Positions 26,469-35,514 are shown, counted from the stretch's first letter. The stretch: DNA of 64,000 nucleotides from Anaeromicropila herbilytica (GCF_016591975.1 NZ_AP024169.1:4723001-4787000), one strand, 5' to 3'. Numbers and translations: made by a program. The notes: generated from the sequence alone by a model not told the origin.

Positions 26469-26554
26469 GGAAAAGGAAGTCAGGTATTACCAGGCTTCCT
26501 TTTCCAACTTAAAACATAAACCATTCATGGAATCATTATTTCCTTGAATGGTTT
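26469..26554 (+). terminator. Two hairpins after the FMN-binding protein gene
   Basis: First stem GGAAAAGGAAG/CTTCCTTTTCC (26469-26505); second stem AAACCATTCA/TGAATGGTTT (26518-26554) followed by ATTTAC. Either can end the plus-strand transcript. From here to 26791 nothing else stands out. Confidence 0.6.
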
Positions 26555-26791
26555 ATTTACTTAATTCTGAATGCTATCCTACTACATATACTACTGTCTT
26601 TTATATTGAAGTTTGTCTAACCAGTTTTACAATATCAAGAAACCAATATTACATATCATGTCCACCAATCGCATTCAATTTATCTTTATCAATAATAACT
26701 ATACTTCTAATTACCTTAGTAATTCCATATAAAGGTTCATAATTTAAGCATCCAGGTTACTGAATTTATTCCATTCCTCAATAGAGAATTC

Positions 26792-27814
26792 CTACGATGT
26801 TGCATCATTTTCTTCTTCGTACGCATTCTCCATTTTCAATGAATCTTCTATCTGTTCCTGATAGAATCTCACACGAATGACTGCCTGTGCCCAGTTGATA
26901 GAGACTTGACTGTGTCTGTCCTTTTCCTTTGCCACCCCTGCTATGATATGCAGTAATTCTTCCATGACAGCTTTGGTAAGATAACCTCCTCTCCAATGAA
27001 ATGTTAGAACTTTGCCCTTTTTAACAGCTTGTTGGCAACGCTTTGCCACATCCTCCAGCTTTGTAAAAGAAAGCTTCTTTTCCTTATAGTAGAAATGGTC
27101 ACCCTCGATACACGCTGGGATCTTGTATATCACTGGTTCATGATCCTTGAAGATACTCTTATCGTCCAAATTAAAATAATCATATCTCACCTCTTTTTTT
27201 CCTAACGTATTATCAAAAGTAGCGTCCAGATGATACCATACTCCATGAATCTTAATCACATTCCATGCGTGACGATATTTGATATTCTTCTCTGGATTAT
27301 TTTCTGAAATAACAACAATACAAGGAATAGAAAGCTGATCACATAGAGCCTTTACTGATTTTGCAATTCCTTCACAGACACCAACTCCATGTCCTAATGG
27401 TCCTATAATTTCATGTGAATACTGTTTCTTTAACTTATCGTAAGTTACATTTTCACAGATAAAATCATGAATATATAGCTCTTTCTCCAAATCACTTTTA
27501 TCCTTTACGATTCTAGCAAGCTTCTCCACCCTGCTAGTCATCGCTATCTGATGCTCTCTAATTTTATTTTTCTCAAATAAATAGACTGGCTTCATCCTTA
27601 TCAGCGTGGAATCCTCGTAAAAAGAATAATGAAATGTCGATGCATAAAATATCTCTGGACAATCCAATCTCAATTTATAAAAAATGTCGCTCAGCTCTGC
27701 TCCATCTATTCTTGGTACATCAAAGCTTTCCAAAAGCGCCTCAAGTCCATTCTTGATGACTTGATATATTCTTTGTTGTTGTTTATTCATCTGACTGTAA
27801 TAGTATGGTTCCAT
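26792..27814 (-). CDS. Transglutaminase-like cysteine protease fold protein
   Basis: 340 residues. The catalytic triad of the transglutaminase-like family is present: Cys147 in HGVGVCEGIAKS, His182 in YRHAWNVI and Asp197 in WYHLDATFDN. The first 100 residues are helical; the last 100 include KVLTFHWRGGYLTKAVMEEL. There is no signal peptide or membrane helix, unlike many relatives that act on the wall, so it appears cytoplasmic or is exported otherwise. Substrate unknown. Start ATG 27814 follows GGAG at 9 bases. Confidence 0.85.
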   Translation of the reverse strand: MEPYYYSQMNKQQQRIYQVIKNGLEALLESFDVPRIDGAELSDIFYKLRLDCPEIFYASTFHYSFYEDSTLIRMKPVYLFEKNKIREHQIAMTSRVEKLARIVKDKSDLEKELYIHDFICENVTYDKLKKQYSHEIIGPLGHGVGVCEGIAKSVKALCDQLSIPCIVVISENNPEKNIKYRHAWNVIKIHGVWYHLDATFDNTLGKKEVRYDYFNLDDKSIFKDHEPVIYKIPACIEGDHFYYKEKKLSFTKLEDVAKRCQQAVKKGKVLTFHWRGGYLTKAVMEELLHIIAGVAKEKDRHSQVSINWAQAVIRVRFYQEQIEDSLKMENAYEEENDATS

Positions 27815-28134
27815 TTAACGTTTCTCCAAATCACTTTCTCTTTGTCAATCATTTCAGAATTTCTTAATAGATTTGTATATATTCTCTTACTTATGTGGTA
27901 AAGATGGCTTTCTATCTTTTCCATAGCCAGTTTAATTACGCCTTCAATTAAGACATGCTGAAATTGATTTTAACGTAAAATTACTTATAGTCTATTATAT
28001 CAAAATACTTAACTGATACAATAGAATTTTACATACACTCTACGTTAATGGTTCCATTGACTAATATAATATTTTATTTATAAAGGCTTCTTCTGCAACT
28101 CTTAATAGCTTATTTTAGTTTTAGTGCTAATCTT
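27815..28134. other. Intergenic region, no intact gene
   Basis: About 320 bp between a transglutaminase-like gene and a gene fragment. A 45-codon minus-strand frame running into the transglutaminase start has no ribosome binding site and is not called. The sequence may include further decayed parts of the fragment described at 28135-28188. Confidence 0.4.
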
Positions 28135-28188
28135 TCATGTTGGGGTACAATATTGCCCCTTTTCTAAATGAACATGTGCATCAATCAT
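28135..28188 (-). pseudogene. Remnant of a PHP/amidohydrolase-type gene
   Basis: ATG 28188 overlaps the kinase stop codon as in coupled operon genes and opens MIDAHVHLEKGQYCTPT before a stop. MID-x-H-V-H-x-E is a common beginning of PHP or amidohydrolase enzymes (metal-binding His pair). The frame then stops and no intact continuation is seen, so this looks like the stub of a decayed second gene. Short, so chance is possible. Confidence 0.4.
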
Positions 28189-28789
28189 TTTGAATATCAT
28201 CAAGAGCCTTAATTAACCCATCTAACAATGCATTTTTATCAACGGTCGCAAAATCTGTAGTATCTATTCTAATATTTGATTCACTTACCACAAACTGATC
28301 CATGCCTCTATTGACTATAGCATCTACAAAAGACTCGTATGTAATTTGTTTTTCCATTCTTCCTATATTCTTTTCAGGATAGCACTCATTAACAACATGC
28401 CCACGGTGACGTTCTGGGCTGGCGTTTCTCTCTAAGAAACGTTGGTAAATAGTCTTATAATCTCCTGTTAATGTGATAGTGATAGCCTTATAGGAATATT
28501 CATCGAGAAGCGATACAAGACCTTCTCTTGATATATTTTCGAAATTGTTCTCTAAAATAAATGCTTTATGAACCTTCATTAATTGCTCTGCTAGATAATA
28601 GATGATATTCATACTAGCAATACCAAGTTTGCACTTTTCCTCCCTTGACTGAAATCCTATATCATCATACATTACTTCCTTTATTTTATCCTTAGAGATA
28701 ACAGGCAACTCCAGATTTGCTGCTATGAAATCTGCTATTGTAGTCTTTCCTGAAGCGGGAATTCCAGTTACTAAGATACAATAATTCAT
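28181..28789 (-). CDS. P-loop kinase-like ATPase
   Basis: 202 residues. Walker A VTGIPASGKTTIADF (about 7-21), then VISKDKIKEVMYD, a segment AFILENNFENISREGL, and LTGDYKTIYQRFLERN with a basic lid ERHRGHV. The layout is that of small AAA_33/zeta-toxin-like or shikimate-kinase-like phosphotransferases. Substrate cannot be predicted. A fragment of what seems a coupled partner gene follows immediately. Confidence 0.8.
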   Translation of the reverse strand: MNYCILVTGIPASGKTTIADFIAANLELPVISKDKIKEVMYDDIGFQSREEKCKLGIASMNIIYYLAEQLMKVHKAFILENNFENISREGLVSLLDEYSYKAITITLTGDYKTIYQRFLERNASPERHRGHVVNECYPEKNIGRMEKQITYESFVDAIVNRGMDQFVVSESNIRIDTTDFATVDKNALLDGLIKALDDIQND

Positions 28790-29074
28790 TTTCTATTCCT
28801 CCAATTGATTAAAGAACTTTACTTTATATAATAATCTCAGGTATATTTTTTTTCAAACATTCTCGGTATAAAAACAATAATTTGCCACTCTATATAACAT
28901 ATATATTTATTTGTAGCCAGAATATTCACTAATAAATAACGCTAGACTTTTATAATCTAGTGCTATCTACAAATGTATACATATCTAAAATAAAAATAAA
29001 TCTATTGTAGTGTTAGTACGAATGCACCCACATCCAATCACTTTGTACAAAGTGCTCTTAAAAACACGTAAAAA
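28790..29074. other. Intergenic region
   Basis: About 285 bp, AT-rich, with a 12-bp perfect palindrome CTTTGTACAAAG at 29041-29052. It presumably contains the promoter of the kinase gene. No gene seen. Confidence 0.4.
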
Positions 29075-29102
29075 AACCTCTCAAGATTAGTTTTGAGAGG
29101 TT
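29075..29102 (-). terminator. Terminator after the STAND ATPase gene
   Basis: Stem AACCTCTCAA/TTGAGAGGTT (10 bp, 8-base loop) followed on the minus strand by seven T. It lies about 95 bases behind the stop codon. Confidence 0.8.
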
Positions 29103-29197
29103 CTGAATAATATCTCTTTGATAAATGTTAGGAACTGTAAATTGAATGTATGCTGGTTTCTTTTATATCAATTTTACGAATGTAATCTATTTACGTC

Positions 29198-31612
29198 TTA
29201 AATAAAGCGTTCTCTAAGTAACGCTTTGGCTTTTGTTCTTATTGAATGAATATCATTGTGTTTACTATTTGCTACAATTTTAGTATATTCAATACTATAT
29301 TTTTTATATAAATCACTTGCAGTATCAATAAATAATTGATAGTACGCATTTGCCAAGTCAAAAATACAGAAATAATAATATTTATTTTGGTTCAATCCCA
29401 ACTTTTCATATATTCTCTTTCCTTCTTCTAAATTGCTTGATGCTTTTTTACTATCTTTATTTTCATATTGCAAAAACCTACCATATTCTCTTAGCGTGTT
29501 AGCATATGATACAGTACCTCTAATATTTGAATATTGTAAATCAATTGACAATAAACAATTTTCATATGATGCCTTTATAGCTCTTAAAATATTCTCCCTT
29601 TCTTTATCACTCATTTCAGCCAATAATAATGCATTCAGTATTCGAGTTTTTTGGAAATATATATATGGATGCTTAGATGTCATTTCAATTTGTTCAAATC
29701 TGGTTTTTATTTCTTTTAAATCAAAATTTTTTATTCCATATTTTATTGTTTGAGCAACATTTAGTTTAGAATATAAATTAAATGCATTCATTATAGCTAA
29801 TTCATCTACTACATTCAAAGGTTTCCAATCTTCTAATATATCTGAAATATGTTTATTACTATGTTTCATGGATTCTAGATGCTTTTTTTCTCCATCCATT
29901 TCAAATTTATAGTTCCAAATTAAATCTTTTAATTCATTATATTCAAATTCGTTTGGTTTGAACTCTATTAGTAAATATGATTTAGCAAATTCATTAATAG
30001 AAATGATTTCATTCTTAATCTCAAGTATTAAACTATCTACTAAAGCTAATATTACTTTTTCAACCTCAATACTGTCCAACTTTCCTAATCGACTTATTGA
30101 ATATATATCTATTGGTTCATCATACATAACTAAAATTTTAATTATTGTATCTATTGCCTGTTTATTAAATTTTTCTCCATTATATATGTCATCAAATGCG
30201 TTTTTCGACATAAAATTAACTATGTACTGAGTTGTTTGTGAATTGACTGAATTTAACTCATTTTCTATTGTTTTTAAAAATACTCCCTGATCCATTCTGT
30301 GAAGTGCCAATACCAAAACAAGAGTATTCCCTTTACAGGAAAATACTAACCTTCCAATATCACTATCATTTAAATCAATTTTTAATCCATTGACATCTAT
30401 ATATTCTTTTACAAATTCTATTCCATCTTCTTTTATTTCTTCTAAATGTAATTTACAATTTGTATTTATTCTTTGTTCCGTTCTTGAAGTAACAATGTAT
30501 TGTATACTATCAGCTGATTCATATAGTATATAATTATCAATCTTTTGTTTCTCAGTATCATTTATTGTTTCGAAGTTATCAATTACTATAAGGCCTTTTT
30601 TTCTCATAGTAGCTAGATTATCAGTTCCTAAATACTGTTTTATTTCAGATTTCAATTCAACTAATGTTGTAATTTGCTTCTTTAAATTACATAATTTCAA
30701 ATTCTTAGTAACATAATCAAAATCTAGTTTCTCTTCCTTCGCAGAAAAAAACAAAATAAAATCAAACCATCTATCTTCAGCAAACATCTTATCAACATAT
30801 TCTTTAATTAATCGTAAAATAGCTTCAGTTACTAGAGTTGTTTTTCCCATCCCACCATATCCTGACACTAGTATATATTTCATGCGTCCTAAACCGATTT
30901 CATTTCCCATAATATATTTATTCAATGTAGTAATTTCATTTTCCCTACATACAAAGTGTCCAACATTTTTAGGTAGAGAATCTAAATTATGACTTTCTAA
31001 AACTTTTGAATTTGATATCACTAAAATATCATCTAATTGCGATATTAAATTGTCTTTACTTTCAAACCAAAAATATTTATCCTCAAGTATCAATACTATT
31101 TTTCTAATATATCTAATTACGTCTTTACATGATTCCTCACTTATTTTAGCTGCTGGATGACATAAATTATTTCTCACCACTCTATATTTTTCCGAAAAAT
31201 ACATATATTCTAATGCATTAGGGAAATCTTGGAGTAATCCATTAAATATATCTGCATAGAATATGTATGTAATAGAGTATATATCAGAGATCAATAAAAA
31301 CGCCTCTGCCTTTTCTTCTTTAATATCACACTTTGTTTGAGCTTTATACATATCATAGGCTTCCTGCAATAAATTATATATTTTTTTTGTATCTCTTTCT
31401 TTTTTAAATTTATCTAAAAATCCTTGAATTTTTCCATTAAAAATCATTGAATTTTTTATATGTTTATCACGTTGCATTTCTATTGATTCATGTAATTTTT
31501 TCTCATCTTCAAAAGACTCTATTATTTTTTCCGAAACATACGATCTAAAGCCAACCTCAAAATATTTTACTGCAGAATGTAACTTTACAGTCTCTTCATT
31601 TGATAAATACAT
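29198..31612 (-). CDS. HEPN-like / STAND NTPase / helical repeat protein
   Basis: 804 residues. Residues 1-185 are all-helical and hold VVRNNLCHPAAK, where Arg147 and His152 give the R-x4-H pattern of HEPN ribonucleases. Residues about 215-440 are a STAND/NB-ARC-type ATPase: Walker A GYGGMGKTT (251-259), Walker B LIVIDNFE (341-348), sensor VTSRTEQR (374-381) and CKGNTLVLVLAL. The C-terminal 300 residues are helical and TPR-like (YENCLLSI, YANTLREYGRFLQ). In bacteria such architectures include anti-phage proteins that sense a viral product with the repeat part and cleave RNA. The gene is visibly poorer in G+C than its neighbours and stands alone between terminators, which fits recent transfer. 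Function here is inferred. Confidence 0.7.
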   Translation of the reverse strand: MYLSNEETVKLHSAVKYFEVGFRSYVSEKIIESFEDEKKLHESIEMQRDKHIKNSMIFNGKIQGFLDKFKKERDTKKIYNLLQEAYDMYKAQTKCDIKEEKAEAFLLISDIYSITYIFYADIFNGLLQDFPNALEYMYFSEKYRVVRNNLCHPAAKISEESCKDVIRYIRKIVLILEDKYFWFESKDNLISQLDDILVISNSKVLESHNLDSLPKNVGHFVCRENEITTLNKYIMGNEIGLGRMKYILVSGYGGMGKTTLVTEAILRLIKEYVDKMFAEDRWFDFILFFSAKEEKLDFDYVTKNLKLCNLKKQITTLVELKSEIKQYLGTDNLATMRKKGLIVIDNFETINDTEKQKIDNYILYESADSIQYIVTSRTEQRINTNCKLHLEEIKEDGIEFVKEYIDVNGLKIDLNDSDIGRLVFSCKGNTLVLVLALHRMDQGVFLKTIENELNSVNSQTTQYIVNFMSKNAFDDIYNGEKFNKQAIDTIIKILVMYDEPIDIYSISRLGKLDSIEVEKVILALVDSLILEIKNEIISINEFAKSYLLIEFKPNEFEYNELKDLIWNYKFEMDGEKKHLESMKHSNKHISDILEDWKPLNVVDELAIMNAFNLYSKLNVAQTIKYGIKNFDLKEIKTRFEQIEMTSKHPYIYFQKTRILNALLLAEMSDKERENILRAIKASYENCLLSIDLQYSNIRGTVSYANTLREYGRFLQYENKDSKKASSNLEEGKRIYEKLGLNQNKYYYFCIFDLANAYYQLFIDTASDLYKKYSIEYTKIVANSKHNDIHSIRTKAKALLRERFI

Positions 31613-31838
31613 TATTCTCGTCTCCTCTTAATTATAGTATTAATAGTTTCTCAACTCTAATGTAACACTTTTACAGTTCATCTAATATTTTACACTAGTT
31701 TATTAGTTTTTTCTACATTAACATGCATAAAGAGTATGAATTTTTCACTTATTTTTTTCTTCAGTCTCTACATAAACTTTTCAAGTACTACAAATCATTA
31801 CAACAATTTCTGGTCTTTGAGTCACCGTAAAATCACAT
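31613..31838. other. Upstream region of the STAND gene
   Basis: About 225 bp. A TATAAT hexamer lies about 25 bases before the start codon and GAGGAG serves as ribosome binding site; no convincing -35 box at normal distance. Nothing else seen. Confidence 0.4.
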
Positions 31839-31882
31839 CAAAAAAGGATGCTTCCAACACCCGAAGTTATTGAAAACATCCT
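31839..31882 (-). terminator. UUCG-capped terminator
   Basis: On the minus strand a 17-bp stem (AGGATGTTTTC... pairing to ...GGAAGCATCCT, with three G-U pairs and one mismatch) is closed by C-UUCG-G and followed by six T. It ends the zinc-ribbon transcript, whose stop codon is 270 bases upstream. Confidence 0.8.
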
Positions 31883-32152
31883 ATATTTTAGTTACCGACC
31901 AAATCCATATTATTCAAAAACTTCAAGTAGCCAGTAAATATTCAGTTTTAAACAATTCCACTAACGACACATATTATCTAATTGATGTCAAGCGTTTGAG
32001 AGCTTGAAAGCGTCCTAATACGAGGTTTGTAGTAATCATTGTTGCACATATGTTTCACTACGTTAATACGTCTCAGTACGCTTCAATTAACAATTACTAT
32101 GCAAAACTAGATTAATGTCTACAACCACCATGTTACTGTTCATTGATTTATC
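31883..32152. other. Long 3' region after the zinc-ribbon gene
   Basis: About 270 bases lie between the zinc-ribbon stop codon and the UUCG terminator. A minus-strand frame of about 34 codons without ribosome binding site includes MCNNDYYKPRIRTLSSS. It could be an untranslated tail, a small RNA or a decayed gene; no call is made. Confidence 0.35.
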
Positions 32153-32302
32153 CTATTTACCACACTTCTTACAGACATTTGTGCCCACTGCCTCTTTAGC
32201 ACTCGTCCACAACAACTTTACTCGGGTTCTTTTACACATTGGACATGTGCCACGCCACCCAGATATCTTTTTAATATTCTTTCCTCGCTTTGTCTTAGCC
32301 AT
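32153..32302 (-). CDS. 49-residue zinc ribbon protein
   Basis: Begins MAKTKRGKNIKKISGWRG and continues with CPMCKR, then VCKKCGK at the C-terminus: two CxxC pairs about 20 residues apart, a classical zinc ribbon, in a very basic small protein (13 or more Lys/Arg). The start codon is 17 bp behind the stop of the AraC-GNAT gene, so they are cotranscribed. The size and charge recall small ribosomal proteins of the L33/L37 kind, but I recognise no named family. Ribosome binding site is weak (GTGAG). Confidence 0.7.
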   Translation of the reverse strand: MAKTKRGKNIKKISGWRGTCPMCKRTRVKLLWTSAKEAVGTNVCKKCGK

Positions 32303-32319
32303 TTATATTACTCACTTTC

Positions 32320-34176
32320 TTAAATATATTTCATATAGCGTTTCTCATGAGAATAGATGGAAAAGCCTTCTTTCTGATACAGTTCGAGTGCTTCTTTATT
32401 CACACATTTACAGACAAGCCATGTTCTTTTATAACCCTTTTTATGTAAGGCAGCTATTACATATTGAATCATTGTTGATGCAAGATGCTTCCTTCTATAC
32501 TCTGGCAATACCATAACTCCGGTTATTTCTGGGGTTGCATTATCTTCCATTTCGGTCACAACAGAACCTACCAGTCGCTCTTTACCATCTGATTCTCTCA
32601 CAAATGCTCCATAGGCAAGATATAAGCCTTTCGCAATATCCAGATAATTATTAGCAGAAGAAATGCTATCACGGAAACAGATTTGGTCATTTTCTACTAG
32701 CTGTCTGATTATATCCATACTATCTAAAGAGAACTCACGTAAAGTAATATTTTCAATTGTATCAATCGTTGAAACAGAATCCTTTGTTTCTGTATTGAGA
32801 TGATAGATGCTACCATACTCTGGCCAGTCTTTTTTTTCAATATGACAGTTATATCTCTCCTCAAAATCAAAGTTACCAATACATATCTGACAAGCACGGT
32901 TGCTTAACTGCTTTCGTAATTCTAATGCACATTGATAAGCACTTTCAAATAATAAATCCAGCGCTTCTTCATCCTTCTCATACTCTGGCAATACCCTGTA
33001 ATGCATAAAAATTCTATGTTCCGCATATCCTGGTGCATCATCTTCCTGCTTCTCATAAATCATTGCGTGGCTTTTGCCAATGATGCGGTTTTCTTCATCT
33101 AAACATATGAATACATGCTTTCCCTCATTACTTTTCGGGTCAATATTCCAATAGATTCCGTTCGGATATTTTTTTGATACTACTTGATATAAATCTCCTA
33201 ACGTTGCATACCATTCATCCTTATTGATAAATTCTTCAATTCGATATTTTCCACTCAAGGTGTAATCCTCCTTAACTCTGCATAAGCGTCCTTGTCTTCC
33301 TGCTTTATATACTTTGTCTTTCTTTTCTTGTATCGGAATCATGATTTCACCACGGACATTACCTTTCTTAGCATTTCCATAATACATTTCAAAAGCTGTT
33401 CCATCTTTAATTTCATAACCTGCATCTGGAAGCCATTCTGAATAAATCCTATCCCACAGGTCTGACAATGCTTCCCCTTCTGAATGAAATATTGCCCACT
33501 GACCTGCCGGAATATGATATCTGCGATAGTTATCAGGTAAGTAAATACCATCTTTCATATACTGACAAATCATATAGGTAAACTGATTTTCACCTGACTT
33601 CATAAAAGCCCTGTGTAACATCGTATCTTGATCATATCCATATATTGTATTCATACTGGCATACCATCTATTTTCTACACATTTCTGCAAAAACTTCTCC
33701 ATCTCTAAATGCATAGTTTTCTCATTTTTCTCAACCTGAGTATATAATCCAAACATATTAAATGCTTTTTTTGTTTCAATACGGCATCTCAGTCCATTTA
33801 AGCCATTCACTGTTATATTAAAATTTATAGGCGGATACAGCTCCATACTAATAGAACTACTCTTAAACTGACTTGGAGTTATTCCATGCTGCTTTGCAAA
33901 CGCACGGGTGAAACTATCTGCACTAACATATCCGTACTTCATAGCGACATCAATTACTTTCTCCCCGTTCTGCAAATCAAAAGTAGCCACAGATAATCTG
34001 CGTCTTCGTATGTACTCAGATAATGAGATTCCTGAGATGTAATTAAAAATTCTCTGAAAATGATATGGCGAATATGATGTGATTCTTGCTACATCCTCCA
34101 ACTGAATATCATTATCCAGACGTTCTTCAATATATTCAATTGCTTGGTTAAGTTCTGTAATCAAATCCATCCTCAT
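32320..34176 (-). CDS. AraC / GyrI-like / GNAT fusion protein
   Basis: 618 residues. Residues 1-105: AraC DNA-binding domain with two helix-turn-helix units (IQLEDVARITSYSPYHFQRIF; KVIDVAMKYGYVSADSFTRAF). About 115-285: GyrI-like small-molecule domain (AFNMFGLYTQVEKNE; WAIFHSEGEALSDLWDRIYSE given as marks). About 300-455: a GNAT-like domain without a clear acetyl-CoA loop. About 470-618: a typical GNAT domain with ITGVMVLPEYRRKHLASTMI and ALELYQKEGFSIY. A regulator joined to an enzyme could sense and modify the same drug. ATG 34170 has better spacing to GGGG than ATG 34176. The zinc ribbon gene follows after 17 bp. Confidence 0.85.
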   Translation of the reverse strand: MRMDLITELNQAIEYIEERLDNDIQLEDVARITSYSPYHFQRIFNYISGISLSEYIRRRRLSVATFDLQNGEKVIDVAMKYGYVSADSFTRAFAKQHGITPSQFKSSSISMELYPPINFNITVNGLNGLRCRIETKKAFNMFGLYTQVEKNEKTMHLEMEKFLQKCVENRWYASMNTIYGYDQDTMLHRAFMKSGENQFTYMICQYMKDGIYLPDNYRRYHIPAGQWAIFHSEGEALSDLWDRIYSEWLPDAGYEIKDGTAFEMYYGNAKKGNVRGEIMIPIQEKKDKVYKAGRQGRLCRVKEDYTLSGKYRIEEFINKDEWYATLGDLYQVVSKKYPNGIYWNIDPKSNEGKHVFICLDEENRIIGKSHAMIYEKQEDDAPGYAEHRIFMHYRVLPEYEKDEEALDLLFESAYQCALELRKQLSNRACQICIGNFDFEERYNCHIEKKDWPEYGSIYHLNTETKDSVSTIDTIENITLREFSLDSMDIIRQLVENDQICFRDSISSANNYLDIAKGLYLAYGAFVRESDGKERLVGSVVTEMEDNATPEITGVMVLPEYRRKHLASTMIQYVIAALHKKGYKRTWLVCKCVNKEALELYQKEGFSIYSHEKRYMKYI

Positions 34177-34363
34177 GTCCCCTATTCTATCAAAAGTATA
34201 TTTTATTTACCCGACTTTTCGATTAATTATTTGGCGGGTTTAAGGTTATCATGCAAATCATGTATATATCGTTATCATTTGTATGCTTTTAGTTTTAACT
34301 CCATAATTATACAATAGCGAGGACTGTATTTCTATATTTCGATTTGACATAATATATCAAAAA
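34177..34363. other. Intergenic region before the fusion-protein gene
   Basis: AT-rich stretch of about 190 bp that should contain the promoter of the AraC/GNAT gene. I see no clear promoter or operator. Confidence 0.4.
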
Positions 34364-34391
34364 TAGCCTCGGATTTATCAATCCAAGGCTA
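34364..34391 (-). terminator. Second terminator behind rpsI
   Basis: Stem TAGCCT-GGATT/AATCC-AGGCTA (12 bp with one mismatch, 4-base loop) followed on the minus strand by TTTTTGATA. About 70 bases behind the first rpsI terminator. Confidence 0.7.
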
Positions 34392-34455
34392 CGAATTTTA
34401 TTTTCTAAACTTTCTTTCTGAATCTCATGACTTTTCACATCATTTTAAAAATAAC

Positions 34456-34486
34456 AAAAACCCCCAAAACACAAAGGTTTTGAGGG
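34456..34486 (-). terminator. Terminator behind rpsI
   Basis: Stem CCC-CAAAAC/GTTTTG-GGG (10 bp with one mismatch, 6-base loop) followed on the minus strand by TTTTTGTTATTTTT. It lies 20 bases behind the rpsI stop codon. Confidence 0.85.
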
Positions 34487-34505
34487 TAATATAATTGATA
34501 ATAAA

Positions 34506-34898
34506 TTATCTCTTTGAGAACTGAGGAGCACGACGAGCTGCTTTTAAGCCGTACTTCTTTCTTTCTTTCATTCTTGGATCTCTTGTTAAGAAACCTGCTT
34601 TTTTAAGAGATGGACGGTATTCGATGTCTGCATGTAATAATGCTCTTGAAATACCATGTCTGATTGCACCAGCTTGACCAGTGAATCCACCACCGTGTAC
34701 GTTAACAAGTACATCGAATTTATCTAAAGTTTCAGTTAATTCAAGTGGTTGACGTACAACTAATTTTAATGTTTCTAAACCGAAATAATGATCGATATCT
34801 CTTTTATTTATAGTAATCTTACCTGTTCCAGGTACTAAATATACTCTTGCGATACTGCTTTTTCTTCTACCAGTTCCGTAAAATTTTACATTAGCCAT
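34506..34898 (-). CDS. rpsI: 30S ribosomal protein S9
   Basis: 130 residues, normal length. KFYGTGRRKSSIARV at the start and the C-terminal ERKKYGLKAARRAPQFSKR, whose tail reaches the P-site tRNA, are diagnostic. Second gene of the rplM-rpsI operon, 28 bp behind rplM, with two terminators downstream. Confidence 0.98.
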   Translation of the reverse strand: MANVKFYGTGRRKSSIARVYLVPGTGKITINKRDIDHYFGLETLKLVVRQPLELTETLDKFDVLVNVHGGGFTGQAGAIRHGISRALLHADIEYRPSLKKAGFLTRDPRMKERKKYGLKAARRAPQFSKR

Positions 34899-34926
34899 TG
34901 TTATTTCCTCCTTTCACCTTTGGTGA

Positions 34927-35367
34927 TTAATATCTTGATTTAATTTCTAATACTTCTGGTTTTTGAGCTGCTTGATCATGCTCTGGTCCAGCATATACGT
35001 GTAATTTCTTGATCATGCTTCTTCCTAAAGGTCCTTTTGGAAGCATACCTTTAACTGCAAGTTCAATAACGTCTTCTGGTTTTTTAGCTAACTTTTCTTT
35101 TAAAGTAGTTTCTCTCATACCACCTACATAATCAGAGTGATTGTAGTAGATTTTTTGATCCATTTTTTTACCAGTAACTTTAATCTTTTCAGCATTAACA
35201 ACAATTACATAATCACCTGTATCAATGTGTGGTGTGTAAGTTGGTTTATTTTTTCCTCTTAATACCTTTGCAATTTCAGATGAAAGACGACCTAATGTTT
35301 GTCCTTCTGCATCAACAACATACCATTTTCTTTCGATTGTTGATGGAGTAGCCATAAAACTTTTCAT
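34927..35367 (-). CDS. rplM: 50S ribosomal protein L13
   Basis: 146 residues. Markers WYVVDAEGQTLGRLSSEIA, GDYVIVVNAEKI and GMLPKGPLGRSM. Binds 23S rRNA early in 50S assembly. Start ATG 35367 has GGAGG 8 bases before. Transcribed with rpsI from a consensus promoter about 120 bases upstream. Confidence 0.98.
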   Translation of the reverse strand: MKSFMATPSTIERKWYVVDAEGQTLGRLSSEIAKVLRGKNKPTYTPHIDTGDYVIVVNAEKIKVTGKKMDQKIYYNHSDYVGGMRETTLKEKLAKKPEDVIELAVKGMLPKGPLGRSMIKKLHVYAGPEHDQAAQKPEVLEIKSRY

Positions 35368-35514
35368 GGAATTTACCTCCTTGGATAATTGTATTTAAAT
35401 GTTTATATTAAAATACTTTTACCGGGGCTTTGGTTCGAGTATTTTTCTTTGTGTCCACTTACTAATATCTATGTCACAGTTTTATATTATATAATATCTA
35501 GCATAACCTGTCAA
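35368..35514 (-). promoter_or_regulatory. rplM promoter and leader
   Basis: Minus-strand -35 TTGACA (35509-35514) and -10 TATAAT (35486-35491) are exactly 17 bp apart: full consensus. The leader of about 110 bases contains AAAATACT pairing with AGTATTTT around a C/G-rich loop (near 35413-35448). In other Firmicutes an L13 leader RNA mediates autoregulation; whether this hairpin is that element I cannot say. The 215 bp further left up to the receptor gene show nothing else. Confidence 0.75.

Noticed and set aside
27740..27921. Minus-strand frame of about 45 codons running into the transglutaminase start
   Set aside because: No ribosome binding site, overlaps the next gene in another frame and shows no family resemblance.
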